Shown here one piece after another: positions 15,702-20,025 of a stretch of DNA of 20,025 nt. The notes under the pieces are model-generated. The model did not search any database. It had not been told where the DNA came from and worked only from the letters and a program-made list of their open reading frames with translations. Position 1 is the stretch's first letter, and each line of letters starts with the position of its first letter. The translations under genes and the position numbers were made by a program. The stretch is from Phallusia fumigata (taxonomy: Eukaryota; Chordata; Ascidiacea; Phlebobranchia; Ascidiidae): assembly GCA_008931825.1 (NCBI GenBank), contig QXVZ01025168.1:1-20025 (forward strand). The letters are read 5' to 3'.

Positions 15702-18694
15702 TGTTTCGAACCAAATTCTGAAAAAACAAAGGGGCTTTACTATACCCTTAGCCATGAAAACAATTTTTGTTAAAGGTTTGTTGGCATTTAAGGTCACTGC
15801 ATTTACCATTTCTGTGCCAATGAGCTGAATTTTTATGTGTGACAGCACTTGATATGTAAAACTAGAATGATGGATTTCATCATATCGCCATGTTACAAAC
15901 AAAAAAGACACATATTTACAATATTGGTTCATCCTGCGCCACCTAGTTTCTTTAGATTCTTACTGCGAATTTGTTTCTGCTGGCATGTGACCAAAGACAT
16001 GTAGTAGTAGGCGGTTTGGTAGACAAATGTCAAAATGTTTTGGGTACTATGAATGTGTAAAATGGTAGCAACAGGTTTTTATTTAATTTAGGTACTTTGA
16101 TTCAATAATAGTGTCTGTGGACTTGACAACAACAACAAAATGGACCACACCACAATGACCCAACATACAGTCTATAAACGTTTCATCCTATTTAGTCTTG
16201 TTAAATATTTGAACAAAACCCACTTTAAGGGGTGGGGGTTAACTACTGGGGTAAAAGTGTCAAAGCAATCAGTACACCATAATGGCATGTGCTACAAACT
16301 GTCAAAAATGCATCCAATTCAAATGTTAATAAATAACTTGCCCCATTTAGGAGGCTAGCGGGGTAACCGTTACAAAACAATAAAAACCAGTATAGCTCAC
16401 ACCATAGTGTATTAAAGTAATATCAAATCTGAACCAAGTGTAATAATTTCATTCACTTCTTATGGCTATAGTAGTAACTGCTGGGGCTATAGGATCAAAC
16501 AAAGCAGGTGATACACTACAATTACCTCAGTTACAGTTTTACACATTTTGTCAAGTTCTAACCATAAATATGAGATTTATAAAAACTATAAAGCGAACAT
16601 ATACAGCGTAAATACAATTTGTTTTTGGTGGTATGCAAGCTTGGTTAACCTTTTTTTAAAATGCATAAACAAGCTACAGAGGAAAAGTAGTTTCATCTCA
16701 CCTCCGTGGAAATTTTAGCAATAAATTCAAGACCAATTGAAGAAATATTAATTTGGGAAAAAAGATTTACAAACAAATCCCCTCGCTGTAGAGGGTTATG
16801 ATTGACCCATTGTATAATCCCTGTAACTGCTTCCTCACACTTCTGCAAAAGTTGTCAAAGACCAATTAAATCATTTATAAAAAGCCACACAAACATAGTA
16901 CCTACTCCATTTCTCTGCTTCAATATGGCAGACATATCATCAACATCAAGCTCCATAAAATCTCTTTGTTTTACAACAGTTGCAAAGTTTTCAGCAATTG
17001 ACTGGTTTGATTTGTCGAGAACATCATCAAGACTGTATCGCTGAGCGTAAGCTCTCAGTTTCAAACAGTTTTTAGCAGAGACAATTTGAAGAATAAATTG
17101 ATTACAAAACAACTTCAGATCTAAAAAAATGCACTAAGAATTATTTTTTGTAGTAACATATTTCACTGAATAAACATTTTAGAAAGTTGGCATTTAAAAA
17201 TATAACTTCTGTATCATAGGCGTCGATTTTCAGGGTGGCAGCAACCCCAGAAATTTCCTTAATTTGGTATTATATTTTTGCTTTGAAAACATATGTTGCT
17301 TGTGCCGACACGAGGATTTTCTAAACTTGTTTGTGCGAGGCAAGCAGTGAAAGTTTTCTTTTCATTTGTTAACAAGTAAGTCTCATTTTGCGCATCTTTT
17401 GTTCCATATTTACTGATAATATTAGGAAAAACAGAAAGTATAATAACTGTACAAACCTATAGTCGCACATTGTGTAATTTGATCTTGTGTCAGACCACNC
17501 TAAGAATTATTTTTTGCAGTAACATACTTAAACTCATTAATACCTTGGAGGAAGTGGGCATTTACAAACTAGAAATGCTGTGTTTATGACAACACAAATA
17601 TTTCCACACCACAGTGACCCCAAAGTAAAAATATACCCATCATTAATTGGTGTCATCTACAAATATCCAACTGTCCATTTAAGTATCAATTAGGCAACCA
17701 CATATCTACCTTTTATTTGAGTGTATTCTGAGTCTTCCAACACTTCCAACACATTTTCCTCTGTCACCTCAATATCACCAGAATACATGTACTCTAAAAC
17801 ATTTTCCAATCTTTTTGGTGGAACATTGTCTATGGCCACCACATCTTCATGATTCTCTTTCATCTACAATAAGCATTGCAAATTAACATGAAATGAATTC
17901 AATAAACTTTCAGTAGTATATGTGCTTAATTAACAAAAACTTGTTGCTTTTGTGGCGAAACTTGGTTTTTACTATCAGAGCATGAAAAAATGCAAACAGA
18001 CTAAAAAACATTTCAGTATTAAACATGATTCTTCATAGTTTGTCACTACATTATATTGATGTTCTGGAAATTTGTTTATATTTCAACTTGGTAACAAATT
18101 TATTGAATTTTTACAACCTAATAATTAATCATGTTTTGCCAAGGGGGTACCACATATGAATCTGTCTGTGATATTTTCACAAATGTCAAGACAATGAATA
18201 TGTTTAACACTGCTGTGTATATATAAGCCTGATGCCCTCTAGTGTTATAAGATTCCTGTGAAATCTTTTATCTTTATTACCTCTGAGCATAAGAAACTCT
18301 AATCCTGTGTAAATCTTATTATATAATAGAGAATATGACTAAATATTTGATTATCAAGGTGTTTTATTTACATAATACTGTGGCAAATGCATTCTACCAT
18401 TAGGTTATATTATGAAAACACTGCAACACTTACCTCCACACTAAACATGGTCCTGAAATACTCAGAAGATGCACCAAGAATACAATCATGAACTGAAAAG
18501 GTTTCATCTCCAGATGAGATTGTTTTGTTGCAATATCGCTGTAGTCCCTTTCTGTCACTAATTTACATTTGATCAAAAATAAAACTATTACACCCATGTT
18601 ACACATCAGGCTTGTACAACACAAAACCTTACAAGTTAAGATAATCTATGATCTTTTCTTTATGCGATCTTTGTTCCTCTTTTGTGAGTCTCAT
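15702..18694 (-). CDS. BTB-BACK-kelch paralogue, gene 2, partial (BTB and BACK only)
   Basis: Coding exons: 18694-18633, 18557-18434, 17863-17710, 17120-16906 (doubtful, see the duplicated block), 16842-16702, and 15717 to 15702 (cut). Exon lengths match gene 1 (62, 124, 154, 215, 141 versus 144, partial) and the frame is open throughout, giving 237 codons. The BTB core FSVHDCILGASSEYFRTMF and the BACK segment KCEEAVTGIIQWVNHNP are recognisable. Exon 5 lacks one codon (a Phe) relative to gene 1, in frame. Introns 1, 2, 4 and 5 are all GT-AG. The kelch half is absent; no kelch exon appears between 15700 and 13373. Either it falls in the gap at 15701 or the gene is truncated. Its likely role matches gene 1 if the full gene exists. 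Confidence 0.8.
15858..16670 (+). mobile_element. Degenerate hairpin/tandem-core family element (copy E, gene 2 intron 5)
   Basis: The left arm AACTAGAATGATGGATTTCA resembles the starts of copies A and C. TTTGTTTCTGCTGGCATG is at about 15970. Core phrases such as GGCTAGCGGGGTAACCGTTA, GGCTATAGGATCAAACAAAG and CATCCAATTCAAATG lie between 16200 and 16510. Gene 1 intron 5 is only 293 bp and lacks it, so it inserted after the gene duplication or was lost from gene 1. Confidence 0.5.
16702..16842 (-). CDS. Gene 2 exon 5: BACK domain
   Basis: The 141-nt exon encodes KCEEAVTGIIQWVNHNPLQR, then GDLFVNLFSQINISSIGLEF and IAKISTE, ending at GAG|GTGAGA. It is diverged from gene 1 but lacks frameshifts; one Phe codon is missing. 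This pattern suggests selection on the protein. Confidence 0.85.
16879..17498. repeat. 620-bp block identical to 10046-10665, bounded by N
   Basis: It is identical over the entire length to gene 1, including a truncated MITE (17215-17498, lacking its right inverted repeat). After the N, CTAAGAATTATTTTTTGCAG restarts the intron at a point already passed within the block (17132), in a diverged form and without the MITE. Gene 2 sequence on the other side (16702-16878) is also diverged. The arrangement fits an assembly chimera better than biology. Confidence 0.9.
16906..17120 (-). CDS. Gene 2 exon 4 as assembled (probably gene 1 sequence)
   Basis: It is base-for-base the same as gene 1 exon 4 (10073-10287) and lies inside the 620-bp identical block. 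The real exon 4 of gene 2 should sit about 14 nt from the start of the diverged intron that begins after the N at 17499, so it is probably missing here. Confidence 0.6.
17499..17499. other. Undetermined base marking a probable contig join
   Basis: A single N separates the gene 1-identical block from the diverged intron 3 of gene 2. The sequences flanking it overlap in content (both contain the start of intron 3), so they cannot be truly contiguous in a simple gene. Confidence 0.8.
17710..17863 (-). CDS. Gene 2 exon 3: C-terminal half of BTB
   Basis: The 154-nt exon begins MKENHEDVVAIDNVPP and contains LEYMYSGDIEVTEENVLEVL. It is identical to gene 1 over about 125 bp, although the adjoining introns and exon 2 differ substantially. 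Confidence 0.87.
18434..18557 (-). CDS. Gene 2 exon 2: BTB core
   Basis: This 124-nt exon is FDRKGLQRYCNKTISSGDET followed by FSVHDCILGASSEYF, about 9% different from gene 1 at the DNA level. It ends GAG|GTAAGT, a standard donor, unlike gene 1. Confidence 0.85.
18633..18694 (-). CDS. Gene 2 exon 1: start of BTB domain
   Basis: MRLTKEEQRSHKEKIIDYLN ends at TT|GTAAGG. The frame stays open upstream to an ATG at 18859, which would add 55 residues. The equivalent frame in gene 1 has a stop, so the ATG shared by both genes (18694) is preferred. Confidence 0.75.
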
Positions 18695-18955
18695 TCTTCT
18701 TAAGTGGGTCCCAATACCAAGGTTTCTAATTAAAAATTCAGTCCTATCCAGAATGATTCTGTACGAAATCCTAACACCAATATAAAACCATTTATGCTTA
18801 CGACAAAATGCAAAAAAATCCCTGCGACAATGGCAAAAAGAGGAATTGTAAACACTCATGGAAATCCCCTAAATCAAATCAACAGTTTCACACATAAAAA
18901 TCATTTTTAAGAAATGCGCGTTCAAGGGTTTACATGCGATTACACAAAATAACGG
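18695..18955 (-). promoter_or_regulatory. 5' flank of gene 2 shared with gene 1
   Basis: Conserved patches with gene 1: ACAG|AATC at 18762-18755, TGCAAAA near 18808, GGAAATCCCCTAAATCAA near 18860 and TTCACACATAAAAATC near 18885. They mark retained 5' UTR or promoter sequence. I cannot place a transcription start. Confidence 0.4.
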
Positions 18956-20025
18956 TTTGCACAATAAAAAAATTACCAAAGTCAAGTTAAATTTATTTGC
19001 ATTGTCACTTCATCAAACTTGTCATTGTTGAACGAGTTAGTAAAAGGGTCATTCTGTTATTTAAATGACGCTTGAAAGGTACCGGTTATGTTCTGCCGTA
19101 GGATCGCAGCCGTCCTCACAATCTGGCGGGGTGCATATAAAACGGTGGTTGAACCCGCGGGTAGGCTACACAGTGGTAAAAACTTCCGAAAAGTGTCAAG
19201 CAGTATAGCGAAGGCCAACACCATCTGAAATTCAAATTTGATGCGTTGCAGCTAGTTTGCTTTTGCTGAAATTTGCCGAGACTGCTGCTACCTTTTCTTG
19301 TGGAAAGCCTCTTTCCTTCAAAGTCATAGCAGGCCTTCTACATATCATCCGATTGTGTCACCCACGTACAGTTTGCATACAGGTTACCTTAACAAACATA
19401 TCCAAGTAATGCAATAGATTGTTTTGTTAGAAAACGGACCACTGAAAACCACGCAGATATACCCTAGTCACTTTCAAATGCAATACAAGTAGATTGAGTA
19501 GTACTAAATGCAATCAAATAACGCCGGAAAGCAAAACACATTTATTATGCAGGCATCAGTGTTTTGCTTAATTTACAGCACTTTTACCATTTTGTTCAAC
19601 AAAACCAAAGATTTTTCTGTTTAAATTACTCATCAATACCGACAGTTTTACGGTCACTCTGTCGTGGTAATATACGAAAATGCGTAAAAATTTGGTTACA
19701 CATAAAATGAAGCTCTTACACCCTGGTCTGCGGTCTGCCGCGCTGTGCTTTTGGTATAGTGCTGTAAACGCTTTTGCAATCAGATCTTGAGAGCAGGAAA
19801 AGGAACCACCAGTCAAAACGATTTTAAAATAAAGGACAAATAAGTGTCATTTCAAATCTCAATTAAGGACAAGGACAAATATAGCTGAATAAAAGACTGT
19901 CCTTTGACGGTTGGCAACCTTAAACGTCGGTCTATGACTTTTATTTAATTGTTCGAAAATAGAATTCAAAATGGATTTTGCCCGATATGACAAATTACGC
20001 CCCTGTTTCTATGTTGAGCATACAT
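18956..20025. other. Upstream flank of gene 2, no gene recognised
   Basis: A plus-strand TATA-like CATATAAAA lies at 19134-19142. A DNA-transposon-like end (GGTTGGCAACCTT) lies near 19910-19922, preceded by short GGACAA repeats at about 19830-19880. No open frame here resembles a known protein. Confidence 0.35.

Overview
This is a stretch of an animal nuclear genome. It is AT-rich, has short GT-AG introns and carries many small non-autonomous transposons. An invertebrate is likely; a tunicate such as Ciona is my guess from the overall look, and no species-specific marker proves it. Nothing prokaryotic or viral was seen.

The window is organised around a tandem pair of BTB-BACK-kelch (kelch-like, KLHL-type) genes, both on the minus strand. 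The downstream copy ('gene 1', 13372 to 2886) can be assembled completely. Its twelve coding exons keep a continuous reading frame across all eleven introns and encode 540 residues: a BTB domain, a BACK domain and six kelch blades with glycine doublets spaced 44-49 residues apart. A 3' UTR of about 0.6 kb follows, with one AATAAA and a GU-rich element near 2300. The upstream copy ('gene 2', from 18694) has the same exon structure for exons 1-5. It stops 16 nt into exon 6 at an undetermined base (15701), so its kelch half is not in this window. Such proteins usually act as substrate adaptors of cullin-3 ubiquitin ligases, with BTB-BACK binding the cullin and the kelch propeller binding the substrate. 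That role is inferred from the family.

Layout: 1-2050, degenerate long repeats with no convincing gene; 2300-13372, gene 1, whose larger introns are packed with repeats; 13373-15700, an intergenic region with several degenerate DNA-transposon-like elements; 15702-18694, gene 2 fragment; 18695-20025, its upstream flank with no recognised gene.

Two points matter most to a user. First, a 620-bp block inside gene 2 (16879-17498: exon 4, intron 4 edge and part of intron 3) is identical to gene 1 (10046-10665) and ends at an N (17499), after which a diverged version of the same intron restarts. This looks like an assembly chimera, so exon 4 of gene 2 should not be trusted. Second, the introns hold a family of plus-oriented elements built from a left arm, a core of ~128-bp tandem repeats and a right arm ending in a short hairpin. 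The two paralogues supply filled/empty-site comparisons that define some insertions.
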